Source: VGBV01 sp963780395 | GTDB lineage: Bacteria; Actinomycetota; Thermoleophilia; Solirubrobacterales; 70-9 | Assembly (NCBI GenBank): GCA_963780395.1 | Contig: CAWABY010000017.1 | Span: 1 to 64,000, forward strand | Direction of reading: 5' to 3' | DNA: 64,000 nt | Shown: piece after piece, positions 26,999-36,056 of the stretch | How the letters are laid out: every line of letters starts with the position of its first letter | Numbering within the stretch: position 1 is the first letter of the stretch | Notes under the pieces: model-generated | What the model was told of the DNA's origin: nothing | Seen by the model: the letters and a program-made list of their open reading frames with translations, nothing else | Databases searched by the model: none | Program-made: the position numbers and the translations under genes

Positions 26999-28519
26999 AT
27001 GGCCGTGAGTTCGAGCAACGGTCGCGCCCGGCCGATATCGGTCGGCATCGTGGGAGCGGGGTTCGGTGGGGTCGGCATGGGCATCCGCCTAAAGCAGGCC
27101 GGGATCGAGGACTTCACGATCTACGAGCGGGGGGACACGGTCGGAGGGGTGTGGCGGGCCAACACGTACCCGGGCGCCGCCTGCGACGTGCCCTCGCACC
27201 TCTACTCGTTCTCGTTCGCGCCGGGACACAACTGGTCCCGCCGTTTCGCGCCACAGGCGGAGATCGTCGCCTACATGGAGGAGATCGTCCGGGACTACGG
27301 CCTGGCGGCGCACCTGAGGCTGGGTACGGAGGCCGAGTCGGCGCGTTTCGACGAGAGCAGCGGCCGCTGGACGCTGCGGACGGTCAACGGTGAGGAGCGG
27401 GAGTTCGACGTCCTGGTCACCGCCTGCGGGCAGCTCACGAACCCGGCGATCCCCCAGGTCGCGGGCGCCGGCGACTTCGCCGGGCCCAGCTTTCACTCGG
27501 CGGAGTGGGACCACGAACACGACCTCAGCGGCGAGCGGGTGGCGGTGATCGGGACCGGGGCGAGTGCGATCCAATTCGTGCCGCGTATCGCGCCGCAGGT
27601 GAAGCAGCTGACCATCTACCAGCGCTCGGCGCCGTGGGTGATGCCGAAGAACGACCGCGAGTACGCCGCCTGGGAGCGGCGCCTGTTCCGCGTGTTCCCG
27701 CCGCGGGTCGCGCTCGCGCGGCTGGTCCTGGCCGCCTTCTTCGAGCTCGGCACCTACATGTTCACCGGCACCCAGTGGCTGGTGCGGCTCTTCGCTCGCT
27801 ACTCGGACCACACGCGGCGCGCAGCGCTGAGCGCGCCCGAGCTGATCGACGGAACGACGCCGGACACCGAAATGGGCGCCAAGCGCGTCCTCATCACCAG
27901 CGAGTGGTTCCCCGCGCTGGAGCGGGACAACGTCGAGCTGGTCAGCGGCCGGATCGAGCGGATCACCGAGGGCGGCGTCGTCGGGCCCGACGGAGTCGAG
28001 CGCCCGGCCGACACGATCATCTGGGGCACCGGCTTCCAGTCGCGCGACTTCGTCGCCCCGATGCGGATCGAGGGCCTGGGTGAACGTGAGCTGAACGAGG
28101 TCTGGGCCGACCGTCCCGAGGCCTACCTGGGCACCACCGTCGCCGGCTTCCCCAACATGTTCGTCATGTACGGGCCCAACACCAACCACGGCTCGGGCTC
28201 GGTGCCCTACACGCTCGAGTGTCAGTTCAACTACGTGATGGACGCGATCCGCCGCCTGCGCCAGGACGGCATCCGCTACGTCGACCTGCGCCCCGAGGTG
28301 CAGGCCGACTGGCGGCGCGAGATGGAGGAACGCTCGGCCAACACGCAGTGGGTTACCGGCGGCGACAACTGGTACGTGAACGGCGAGGGCGTCAACACCA
28401 ACAACTGGCCGGGACCGTGGCTCGAATTCCGCCGGCGGACGCTGAAGCTGAACCCGGGCGACTACCGCGCGGCCAAGGTCGAGCCCTCGCCCGCAGCGGT
28501 GGGCGTCGAAACACCCTAA
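26999..28519 (+). CDS. Flavin-containing (Baeyer-Villiger type) monooxygenase
   Basis: 506 aa NADPH/FAD monooxygenase inserting oxygen next to a ketone or on N/S atoms. GAGFGG (residues 19-24) binds FAD, FAGPSFHSAEWDHEHD (about 160-175) matches the BVMO fingerprint FxGxxxHxxxW, GTGASAIQ (about 184) is the NADPH Rossmann motif, and the TIIWGTGFQ loop is also typical. ATG 26999 lies 6 nt after TAGATT, so leaderless. Substrate unknown. Confidence 0.88.
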   Translation: MAVSSSNGRARPISVGIVGAGFGGVGMGIRLKQAGIEDFTIYERGDTVGGVWRANTYPGAACDVPSHLYSFSFAPGHNWSRRFAPQAEIVAYMEEIVRDYGLAAHLRLGTEAESARFDESSGRWTLRTVNGEEREFDVLVTACGQLTNPAIPQVAGAGDFAGPSFHSAEWDHEHDLSGERVAVIGTGASAIQFVPRIAPQVKQLTIYQRSAPWVMPKNDREYAAWERRLFRVFPPRVALARLVLAAFFELGTYMFTGTQWLVRLFARYSDHTRRAALSAPELIDGTTPDTEMGAKRVLITSEWFPALERDNVELVSGRIERITEGGVVGPDGVERPADTIIWGTGFQSRDFVAPMRIEGLGERELNEVWADRPEAYLGTTVAGFPNMFVMYGPNTNHGSGSVPYTLECQFNYVMDAIRRLRQDGIRYVDLRPEVQADWRREMEERSANTQWVTGGDNWYVNGEGVNTNNWPGPWLEFRRRTLKLNPGDYRAAKVEPSPAAVGVETP

Positions 28520-28550
28520 ATTCGATCCGGTTTATGGTAGATTGGCCGTG

Positions 28551-30446
28551 ATGGAGCCCGTCTCCACCCCCAAGAAGGCGCCCGCGAAGGGCGCCTCGCC
28601 GGCCGAGCTCGACCAGGACCTGGGCAAGAAGCAGCGCGGCAAGGGCAAACTCGGCTCGCTCGAGAACCCCGAGGTCTACGAGAACGTCCCGGGCCAGATC
28701 ATTCCCATCCTCGAGCGCGAGTTCGACGACTTCGACTCCGAGGCCGCCAGCTTCCTGCGCGGCGAGCAGCCCGAGGAGCAGTTCATCGGCTTCCGGCTGA
28801 AGCAGGGCGTCTATGGCCAGCGCCAGCCCGACGTGCAGATGGTGCGCGTCAAGCTCCCCTTCGGCGGGGTCACCCCCGAGCAGATGGAGATGTTCGGCGA
28901 GGTGGTCGAGCGCTACGCGCCCCTCGGCAAGGGCCACATCACCACCCGCCAGAACATCCAGATCCACCACATCCCGCTGGCGGAGATGACCGAGGTGATC
29001 CGCAAGATCAGCGAGTCCGGGCTCTCATCGCGCGAGGGCTGCGGCAACACGATGCGCAACGTCACCGGCGACCCCTGGGCCGGCGTCAGCGAGGGCGAGC
29101 CCTTCGACATCACCCCCTACGCGGCCGCCTACGTGCGCTACTTCGTGCGCCATCCCACCACCCAGCTGATGCCGCGCAAGGTGAAGACCGCGTTCACCGC
29201 CACGCCCGAGGACCGGGCGATCACGGGCATCCACGACATGGGCTTCATTCCGCGCACCAAGGAAGTGGACGGCGAGCAGGTCCGCGGCGTCGAGGTCCGC
29301 GTCGGCGGCGGCACCTCGATCATGCCGCGCGTCGCCCCCACGCTCTACGAGTTCGTCGAGCTCGACAACGGCGACTACCTGAAGGTGACCGAGGCCGCGA
29401 TGCGGATCTTCGACCGCCAGAACTGGCTGCGCGCCAACCGCATGCGGGCGCGGATCAAGGTGCTGGTGGACAAGGTCGGCATCGACGCCTTCCGCGAGAT
29501 GGTCGAGGAGGAGCTGGATGGCGACTGGGTCGACGAGCGCGACTTCTCGATCGACCACATGCTCTTCCACGACGACGAGCAGGCGAACGCCCCGGACGCG
29601 CCGGCGAACCCCTCGTCGCCCAACGGCGACCGTTCCGAGTTCGACCGCTTCCTCGAGGCCAACGTGGCGCCGCAGCGCCAGGCCGGCTTCTCGACCGTCC
29701 AGGTCCGCGTCATCCGCGGCGACCTGACGCCCGAGCAATTCCGCGGGCTGGCTCAGATCATGCGCGAGTTCAGCGGCGGCTACGCCCGCACGACCGTGCA
29801 CCAGAACCTGCTGCTGCGCTGGGTCCGCGACGAGGCCGTCCATGACGTCTACGCGCGCCTCGGAGAATTGGGGCTGAACACCGCCGGCGCCGACGAGATC
29901 GCCGACGTCGTCAGCTGCCCCGGTACCGACTCGTGCAAGCTCGGCATCACCAGCTCGATGGGGCTGAACCGCGCGATCGAGGAGCGGATCGAGGCGATGG
30001 GGATCACCGACCCGCTGACCCGGAGGGTCCACATCAAGATGAGCGGCTGCCCCAACGGCTGCAGCCAGCACCACATCGCCAACATCGGCTTCTACGGCGC
30101 CTCGATCAAGGTCGGCGACAAGACGATCCCCGCCTACATCGCGCACATCGGCGGCAACTATGAGGGCGGCGAAGTCGCCTTCGGCCACCGGCTGAAGGCC
30201 CGCCTGCCGGCGAAGCGGGTCCCCGAGGCCGTCGAGCGCTGGCTGCGCTACTACGAGTCCGACCGCAACGAGGGCGAGCCCTTCAACGACTTCGTCGAGC
30301 GCGTCGGCACCGACAGCTTCGAGGAGCTGGTCAGCGAGCTGAAGCTGCCGGTCGAGTTCAACGCCGAGAACCTGGCCCACTTCATCGACTGGAGCCGCTC
30401 GGAGCCCTACAGGGTCGAGCGCGGCGAGGGGGAGTGCGCGGTCTGA
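28551..30446 (+). CDS. Ferredoxin-dependent sulfite (or nitrite) reductase
   Basis: About 632 aa. Two ferredoxin-like/siroheme half domains with TTRQNIQIHHIP and TTVHQNLLLRWV, and the cluster-binding Cys in CPGTDSCKLG (near residue 455) and SGCPNGCSQH (near 498). Genomic position directly before cysH, sat and cysC makes sulfite the likely substrate. Start chosen at ATG 28551, 7 nt after the TAGATT box at 28538-28543; GTG 28548 is the alternative. Two bases separate its stop from the cysH start. Confidence 0.9.
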   Translation: MEPVSTPKKAPAKGASPAELDQDLGKKQRGKGKLGSLENPEVYENVPGQIIPILEREFDDFDSEAASFLRGEQPEEQFIGFRLKQGVYGQRQPDVQMVRVKLPFGGVTPEQMEMFGEVVERYAPLGKGHITTRQNIQIHHIPLAEMTEVIRKISESGLSSREGCGNTMRNVTGDPWAGVSEGEPFDITPYAAAYVRYFVRHPTTQLMPRKVKTAFTATPEDRAITGIHDMGFIPRTKEVDGEQVRGVEVRVGGGTSIMPRVAPTLYEFVELDNGDYLKVTEAAMRIFDRQNWLRANRMRARIKVLVDKVGIDAFREMVEEELDGDWVDERDFSIDHMLFHDDEQANAPDAPANPSSPNGDRSEFDRFLEANVAPQRQAGFSTVQVRVIRGDLTPEQFRGLAQIMREFSGGYARTTVHQNLLLRWVRDEAVHDVYARLGELGLNTAGADEIADVVSCPGTDSCKLGITSSMGLNRAIEERIEAMGITDPLTRRVHIKMSGCPNGCSQHHIANIGFYGASIKVGDKTIPAYIAHIGGNYEGGEVAFGHRLKARLPAKRVPEAVERWLRYYESDRNEGEPFNDFVERVGTDSFEELVSELKLPVEFNAENLAHFIDWSRSEPYRVERGEGECAV

Positions 30447-30448
30447 CG

Positions 30449-31183
30449 ATGGAACCGAGTGCTGCCACACTGACCGGCTCCGTGCCGACCAGCGAACTGG
30501 AGATTCCCGCTTTCGACCCCGAGGCGGTAGCCGCCGAGCTCGAGGAGGCAAGCGCCGAGGAGGCGCTGCGCTGGGCCCTGGACACCTTCCACCCCCGCAT
30601 GTACATCGCGGCCTCGTTCCAGAAGACGAGCTCGGTGACCGTCCACATGGCCACCCGGATCAACCCCGAGACGCGCTTCTTCTACCTCGACACCGACGTG
30701 CTCTTCCCCGAGACCTACGAGACCAAGGACCGGCTCGCGAAGCGCTACGGGACCACCTTTCACCGCTACAGCTCGATGACGCTCGAGCAGCAGGCAGGGC
30801 TCTACGGCGACCAGCTCTGGGCGCGCGACCCCGACGCCTGCTGCGGCATCCGCAAGGTCGATCCGATGCGCTCGGCGCTCTCGGCCGTGGACTGCTGGGT
30901 CAGCGGCATCCGCCGCCAGGACTCCCAGACCAGAGCCAGCGCCCCCAAGTTCGCCTGGGACAAGCGCTTCGAGCTGTGGAAGCTGAACCCCCTCGCCGAC
31001 TGGAGCGAGAAGGACGTCTGGCGCTACATCCACGAGCACGACATCCCCTACAACCCGCTGCACGACGAGGGCTATCCCTCGATCGGCTGCACCCACTGCA
31101 CGCGCAAGCCGGCCGAGGGCGAGGACGCCCGCGCGGGACGCTGGGCGGGCACCTCGAAGACCGAATGCGGCCTCCACGGCTAG
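30449..31183 (+). CDS. cysH: Assimilatory APS reductase
   Basis: 244 aa. Reduces adenylyl sulfate to sulfite using thioredoxin. DACCGIRKVDP (near residue 130) and IGCTHCTRKP (near 213) supply the CC...CxxC ligands of the [4Fe-4S] cluster that separates APS reductases from PAPS reductases, and ECGLH at the C-terminus carries the catalytic Cys. FQKTSSVTVHM forms the PP-loop region. Starts 2 nt after the sulfite reductase stop: an operon. Confidence 0.92.
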   Translation: MEPSAATLTGSVPTSELEIPAFDPEAVAAELEEASAEEALRWALDTFHPRMYIAASFQKTSSVTVHMATRINPETRFFYLDTDVLFPETYETKDRLAKRYGTTFHRYSSMTLEQQAGLYGDQLWARDPDACCGIRKVDPMRSALSAVDCWVSGIRRQDSQTRASAPKFAWDKRFELWKLNPLADWSEKDVWRYIHEHDIPYNPLHDEGYPSIGCTHCTRKPAEGEDARAGRWAGTSKTECGLHG

Positions 31184-31237
31184 CTTTTCGGCCTCAAGGC
31201 ACCAACTAAGTCGACTATCGCTACCCTTCCGCGCTTC

Positions 31238-32302
31238 TTGGCCACCTCCCTGCAACTGAACGAGCGCCAGACCGCCGACTTCGAGATGATCGGCAACGGC
31301 GGCTTCGCGCCGCTGACGGGCCCCCAGGGCTCGGCCGACTGGAAGTCCGTGGTCGAGGACATGACCCTCGCCGACGGCGGCGAGTACTGGCCGATCCCGA
31401 TCACCCTGGCGACCGATCTCGAGGTCTCCGAGGGCGACACCGTCGAGATCACGAGCGACGAGGGCAAGGCGCTCGGCACCCTCACCGTCACCGAGATCTT
31501 CGAGCGCGACATCGAGGCCGAGGCCGAGGGCGTCTACCTGACGACCGATGAGGAACATCCCGGGGTGGCGGCCCTGCATGAGGAGGGCCCGCGCTGCATC
31601 GCCGGCACCTACGAGGTGAAGGCGCTGCCCGACCACGAGGAGGCGTTCAGCAAGCGCCAGCTCTCGCCCGAGGAGTCCAAGCAGGCCTTCGCCGACCGCG
31701 GCTGGAAGCGGATCGTCGCCTTCCAGACCCGCAACCCGATCCACCGCGCCCACGAGTACGTGACCAAGGCGGCGCTGGAGACCAACGACGGGCTCATGAT
31801 CCACCCGCTGATCGGCAAGACCAAGGAGGGCGACATCCCCGCCGAGGTGCGGATGCGCTGCTACGAGGTGCTGATGGAGGACTACTACCCCGCCGACCGG
31901 GTGATCCTCAACGTCTTTCCCTCGAAGATGCACTACGCCGGCCCCCGCGAGGCGATCCTGCACGCGATCGCGCGGCGCAACTACGGCGCCACCCACTTCA
32001 TCGTCGGCCGCGACCACGCCGGCGTCGGCGACTACTACGGCACCTACGACGCCCAGAAGATCTTCGACGAGATCGACATCGACAAGCTCGGCATCCAGCC
32101 CATGTTCTTCGAGCACAGCTTCTGGTGCAACAAGTGCGAGGGCATGGCCTCGGGCAAGACCTGCCCTCATGACGCCGACGCACACGTCTTCCTCAGCGGC
32201 ACCAAGGTCCGCGAGATGCTCGACAACGGCGAGATCCCGCCGCTCGAGTTCAGCCGGCCCGAGGTCGCCCAGATCCTGATCGACGCTTACAGCAAGGCAT
32301 AA
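31238..32302 (+). CDS. sat: Sulfate adenylyltransferase (ATP sulfurylase)
   Basis: 354 aa. Makes APS from sulfate and ATP. QLNERQTADFEMIGNGGFAP starts the PUA-like domain; QTRNPIHRAHE (near 162) and GRDHAGVG (near 257) are the catalytic HxxH and GRD motifs; FWCNKCEGMASGKTCPH carries a metal-binding Cys set typical of this subfamily. TTG 31238 is the only in-frame start after the cysH stop; a TACCCT box 10 nt upstream suggests an internal leaderless promoter. Confidence 0.92.
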   Translation: MATSLQLNERQTADFEMIGNGGFAPLTGPQGSADWKSVVEDMTLADGGEYWPIPITLATDLEVSEGDTVEITSDEGKALGTLTVTEIFERDIEAEAEGVYLTTDEEHPGVAALHEEGPRCIAGTYEVKALPDHEEAFSKRQLSPEESKQAFADRGWKRIVAFQTRNPIHRAHEYVTKAALETNDGLMIHPLIGKTKEGDIPAEVRMRCYEVLMEDYYPADRVILNVFPSKMHYAGPREAILHAIARRNYGATHFIVGRDHAGVGDYYGTYDAQKIFDEIDIDKLGIQPMFFEHSFWCNKCEGMASGKTCPHDADAHVFLSGTKVREMLDNGEIPPLEFSRPEVAQILIDAYSKA

Positions 32303-32328
32303 GAAACAGAAGGAGCGACGCTTTCCCG

Positions 32329-32880
32329 ATGGCTAACGACAAGGGCTTCACCCTCTGGTTCACCGGGCTCTCCGGAGCCGGCAAGACCACGATCTCCAAG
32401 CTGGTCGAGACCGAGCTTGACAACCGGCGCAACCGCCTCGAGATCCTCGACGGCGACGTCGTGCGCGAGAACCTCTCCAAGGGCCTCGGCTTCTCCAAGG
32501 AGGACCGCGACACCAACATCCGCCGCATCGCCTTCGTGGCCGACCTGCTCAGCCGCAACGGCGTGCCGGTGATCACCGCCGCGATCTCGCCCTATCGCGA
32601 GCTCCGCGACGAGGCCCGCGAGCTGATGGGCGACCGCTTCATCGAGGTCTTCGTCAAGGCCTCGGTCGAGGAGTGCATCGAGCGCGACCCCAAGGGCCTC
32701 TACAAGAAGGCCCTGGCGGGCGAGATCAAGGAGTTCACCGGCGTCTCGGACCCCTACGAGGAGCCTCTCAACCCCGAGATCGTGCTCGACACCGAGAGCG
32801 AGTCTCCCGACGAGTCCGCGGCGAAGCTGATCGCGCTGCTCGAGGAGCGCCAGCTGATCCCGGCGGCCCAGCCCGCCTAG
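32329..32880 (+). CDS. cysC: APS kinase
   Basis: 183 aa. Phosphorylates APS to PAPS. P-loop GLSGAGKT at residues 14-21, ILDGDVVREN, and the lid region DPKGLYKKA all fit. With an APS reductase in the same operon, PAPS is not needed for sulfate reduction, so it probably feeds sulfation. AAGGAG lies 13 nt before the ATG, a long spacing. Confidence 0.92.
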   Translation: MANDKGFTLWFTGLSGAGKTTISKLVETELDNRRNRLEILDGDVVRENLSKGLGFSKEDRDTNIRRIAFVADLLSRNGVPVITAAISPYRELRDEARELMGDRFIEVFVKASVEECIERDPKGLYKKALAGEIKEFTGVSDPYEEPLNPEIVLDTESESPDESAAKLIALLEERQLIPAAQPA

Positions 32881-32902
32881 TGAGGTTCCCTCACGCTGTC
32901 GC

Positions 32903-33715
32903 TCAGGCCGGGCGCCTCGGCAGCTCGGGCTCGCCCAGGTCGTAGGTCGGATAGGAGCCGAAGCGGTCGAACATCTTGTGACCCGGACCGTGGAAATCCG
33001 AGGAGCCCGTGGCCGCGAGGCCGCGTTCCGAGCAGATCTCGAGCAGGAAACGCGTCTGCGCGCGGTCGTGGGCTGGGTAGAAGCACTCGACCCCGTCCAG
33101 GTCGAGGTCGCCGATCAACGCCGCGACCGCGCCGGGTTCATCGATGTCCCAGAAAGGGTGAGCGAGGACCGGCGTGCCGCCGGCCTCGCGGATCAGCCCC
33201 GTCGCCTCGGAGGCGGTCGGCCAGCGGCGCGAGACGAAGGCCTTGGCCCCGGGCACCAGGTACTCCTGGAAGAAGGCGCTCATCTCGTCGGGCTTCGTGC
33301 CCGCGGCCTTGGCGATGTGGGGCCGCCCGACCGAGGAGGCGTCGCCGGCCTCGGCGATCGCGTCGTCGAAGTCGACCGCGACGCCGAGCGAGTTGAGCTT
33401 CGCGACGATCTCCTCGGCCCGCGTCACCCGCTCCTGCTGGGCGCGCCGGCACATCGGCCGCATCGCATCGACGTCGATCCAATAGCCCAGCATGTGGAGG
33501 TCGTCGATGTCGGAGTGGATGCAGGAGATCTCGGCGGCCGGGACGAGCGCGACGCCGGCCTCGGTGGCCGCCTCGGATGCTTCCGCGATACCGTCAACCG
33601 CGTCGTGGTCGGTGAGCGCCATCGTCGTCACCCCCGCTGCAGCGGCCGCCGCCACCACCTCCGCCGGGGGCAACTCACCGTCGGAGACGGTCGAATGGCT
33701 CTGAAGGTCGATCAC
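32903..33715 (-). CDS. PHP-domain phosphoesterase (possible 3',5'-nucleoside bisphosphate phosphatase)
   Basis: 270 aa. LQSHSTVSDGELPP is the first metal-binding PHP motif, followed by LTDHDAVDG, PAAEISC, AHPFW and SSDFHGPGH, the complete nine-ligand pattern of trinuclear-metal PHP enzymes of the YciV/TrpH type. Characterised members remove the 3' phosphate of pAp and shorten RNA ends. Its position between cysC and the Rrf2 regulator suggests pAp removal after PAPS use (inference). Confidence 0.82.
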   Translation of the reverse strand: MIDLQSHSTVSDGELPPAEVVAAAAAAGVTTMALTDHDAVDGIAEASEAATEAGVALVPAAEISCIHSDIDDLHMLGYWIDVDAMRPMCRRAQQERVTRAEEIVAKLNSLGVAVDFDDAIAEAGDASSVGRPHIAKAAGTKPDEMSAFFQEYLVPGAKAFVSRRWPTASEATGLIREAGGTPVLAHPFWDIDEPGAVAALIGDLDLDGVECFYPAHDRAQTRFLLEICSERGLAATGSSDFHGPGHKMFDRFGSYPTYDLGEPELPRRPA

Positions 33716-33729
33716 CGGAGGCGCAGGAT

Positions 33730-34185
33730 ATGAGGATCAGCGCCAAAGCTGACTACGCCGTGCGCGCCGCAGCCGAGCTCGCCTCGGCCGGGGAGGATCC
33801 CGTCAAGGGCGAGAAGATCGCGGAGGCCCAGGGCATCCCGCTGCAATTCCTCGAGCACATCCTGCTGGAGCTGAAGCACGCCCGCCTGGTCCGCGCCCGC
33901 CGCGGCGCCCGCGGCGGCTACTGGCTGGCGAAGCCGCCAGAGGAGATCCCGCTCGCCGACGTGATCCGGGCCGTCGAAGGCCCGCTGGCGAACATCCAGG
34001 ACCTGGCGCCCGAGGCGACCAAGTACCCGGGCAACTCCGAGCGCCTGAGCGAGGTCTGGATCGCCGTGCGCGCCTCGCTGCGCCGCGTGCTGGAGAACGT
34101 CACGGTCGCTGACCTGCGCGACGGCAACCTGCCCCCCGAGGTCCTGGAGATGACCGAGGACGAGGGAGCCTGGGTCACGCGGTAG
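33730..34185 (+). CDS. Rrf2-family transcriptional regulator
   Basis: 151 aa. N-terminal winged helix (MRISAKADYAVRAAAELA, IPLQFLEHILLELKHARLV, RGARGGYWLAKPP) is typical Rrf2. No Cys residues, so unlike IscR or NsrR it has no iron-sulfur cluster; CymR-type cysteine-metabolism regulators share this. Placement in the sulfur cluster supports a role in sulfate-assimilation control. It diverges from the PHP gene with 14 bp between starts. Confidence 0.88.
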   Translation: MRISAKADYAVRAAAELASAGEDPVKGEKIAEAQGIPLQFLEHILLELKHARLVRARRGARGGYWLAKPPEEIPLADVIRAVEGPLANIQDLAPEATKYPGNSERLSEVWIAVRASLRRVLENVTVADLRDGNLPPEVLEMTEDEGAWVTR

Positions 34186-34251
34186 GTCTTCGGAAGTGGA
34201 CCGGCTGTTCAGGGGCATCCCGCCCCGAGGGGCTGATCGGGGTTCGGTAAA

Positions 34252-34327
34252 CTGCCCAAACCCTTTTAGGACCCTCTCGGTCAAGAAAGGGCAGATGGTG
34301 GAAAAGGCGGCCGCCTGGTGCGGCCGC
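34252..34327 (+). promoter_or_regulatory. Structured leader upstream of the TauE/SafE transporter
   Basis: CTGCCC (34252-34257) pairs with GGGCAG (34289-34294) around a small GACC/GGTC hairpin (34270-34282), followed by a strong 8-bp hairpin GCGGCCGC-CTGGT-GCGGCCGC (34307-34327). The 180-bp gap before the transporter has no gene. It looks like an attenuator or riboswitch-like leader; it matches no class I know. Confidence 0.4.
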
Positions 34328-34366
34328 ATTCGTCCCCCACCGAGTCGTCAACCCCCCACCTCGTCC

Positions 34367-35373
34367 GTGGATCCAACAATCGTCCTGTTCGGCTTCGGCG
34401 TCGGCTTCCTGGTCGGTCTCACCGGCATGGGCGGCGGCTCGCTGATGACGCCGCTGCTGATCCTCGTCTTCGGGGTGAAACCGGTGACCGCGATCGGCAC
34501 CGACATCTTCTACGCCGCCGTCACCAAGACCGCCGGGCGGCTGGCGCCACCTGAAGCTGAAGACGGTGAACATGCCGCTGACCTGGTGGCTGGCGGCGGG
34601 CAGCGTGCCCTCGGCGATCGCCGGCGTCTGGGTGCTGGGCATCCTCAAGGACACGCTCGGCGACGAGCTGGACGAAACCGTGTTCGCGATCCTCGCCTCG
34701 TGCCTGCTGGTGGTGGGCGCGATCACGCTGCTGCGCAGCCTCTTCCTCGCGGGCAAGCTCGCCGAGCGCGACGACTTCGAGATCCACACGCGCCACAAGA
34801 TCGCCGCGGTCGCGATCGGCGCCACCACCGGCTTCGTCATCGGGCTCTCCTCGGCGGGCAGCGGCACCGTGATCGCGATCATGCTGATCGCCGTCTACCG
34901 CCTCACCCCGAAGCGGGTAGTCGGCACCGACGTCTTCCACGCCGCGATCCTGCTCTGGGCGGCGGGGATCGCACACGTCTTCAGCGGCAACGTCGACTTC
35001 GGCTTGGCCGCGAACATCCTGCTGGGCTCGGTCCCCGGGCGTGATCCTGGGGTCGAACATGTCAGTGAAGTGGCCTCAGGGCGTCCTGCGCACGGCGCTG
35101 GGACTGGTCCTGATCGCCGCCGGGGTGGCGCTGCTCTCCAAGGCGAACACCGAGCTCGTGCCGTATGCCCTCGCCGTCGCCGCGCTCGCCTTCGCGGGGC
35201 TGTTCGCGATCCAGATCCTGCTCCGCAGGGAGGTCGAGGGCGACCCCGACGAGCAGGCCGAGCTGCAGCACGAGATCGAGTTGGAGATAGAGGCGGCCGG
35301 GGCCAACGGCGGTTCGGAGCGGGTCGAGCGAGAGCTAGCCAAGGAGCAGAGGCGCGAGCCGGCGCTGCGTTAG
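34367..35373 (+). CDS. TauE/SafE-family sulfite/anion transporter, two frame breaks
   Basis: About 335 aa, predicted eight transmembrane helices. GVGFLVGLTGMGGGSLMTPL and the second-half copy GATTGFVIGLSSAGSGTV show the internal duplication of the TSUP family. Frames must be joined near 34540 (KTAG to GWRHLKLKTV) and 35040 (GSVPG to VILGSNMS); each needs only one surplus base removed. The acidic C-terminal tail ends REPALR. GTG 34367 start is uncertain. Next to the sulfur operon, so sulfite or sulfonate export/uptake is likely. Confidence 0.82.
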
Positions 35374-35410
35374 GGGCGTAAGCTCCCCCCTGTCCTCCAG
35401 GAAGGGGAGC

Positions 35411-35984
35411 GTGGCGCGCAGCAATCTCATCATCGTCCTGGGCACGGCGGCCCTATGCGCGGCGGTGATGGCCGTGCCGGTGGGCGCCAGCGTCGGCAAG
35501 CAGTACTACGAGGGGCCGGTGGCGACCCAGGGCGTCGACGGGCGGTCTCCGTCGGTGAGGGTCAAGATCGAGTTCAAGAAGGTGAACGGCAAGCGCGGCA
35601 AGCCCAAGGCCGTGATCGACTTCCAGCACCGGGCGATCGCGCTGTTCTGCGCGAACGGCACGAAGACCCACACGGGGCCCTTCTACGGCGACGAGGGGGG
35701 GCCAGCAGGCTTCTCGTTCTTCGAGCGGACGGGCCTGCCGGTCAAAAAGGGCCGCTTCAAGCTGTCGGAGAACACATTCGGCAGCAACGTCGCCGACGTG
35801 CAGCGGGCGACCGGCCGCGTCGGGCGCAAGGGCAACGCCACCGGCACGATCCAGCTGACGCTCTTCCACCCGGTCTTCGGCACCTGCGACTCGGGCGTTG
35901 TCAGGCTGGACCGCCTCGCCGGTCGGCGCCTACTCCAAGCCCGTGATCCCGCCCTGCGCGAACCTGGGCACCTGCCCGCCCTAG
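35411..35984 (+). CDS. Secreted protein of unknown function, frame break near C-terminus
   Basis: About 190 aa. Signal peptide (LIIVLGTAALCAAVMAVPVGA), then a basic beta-rich domain with DFQHRAIALFCANGTKT. The C-terminal break near 35895 is fixed by dropping one C, giving VRWTASPVGAYSKPVIPPC and TAG 35982. The corrected form has four Cys, probably two disulfides. Good AAGGGGAG ribosome-binding site before GTG. Family not recognised. Confidence 0.7.
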
Positions 35985-36056
35985 CCGCAAGCGGCTGACC
36001 GGGCGGGCCCTCAGCGCGGCGCATGCGCTGGCCATCACTCGCAATACTGCGCCGCC

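Noticed and set aside
29025..30551. Long minus-strand open frame opposite the sulfite reductase
   Set aside because: It mirrors the codon structure of the real gene, has no ribosome-binding site and no recognisable domain.
34252..34327. Known SAM, fluoride or cobalamin riboswitch
   Set aside because: None of the conserved core sequences I know for these classes is present, only generic stems.
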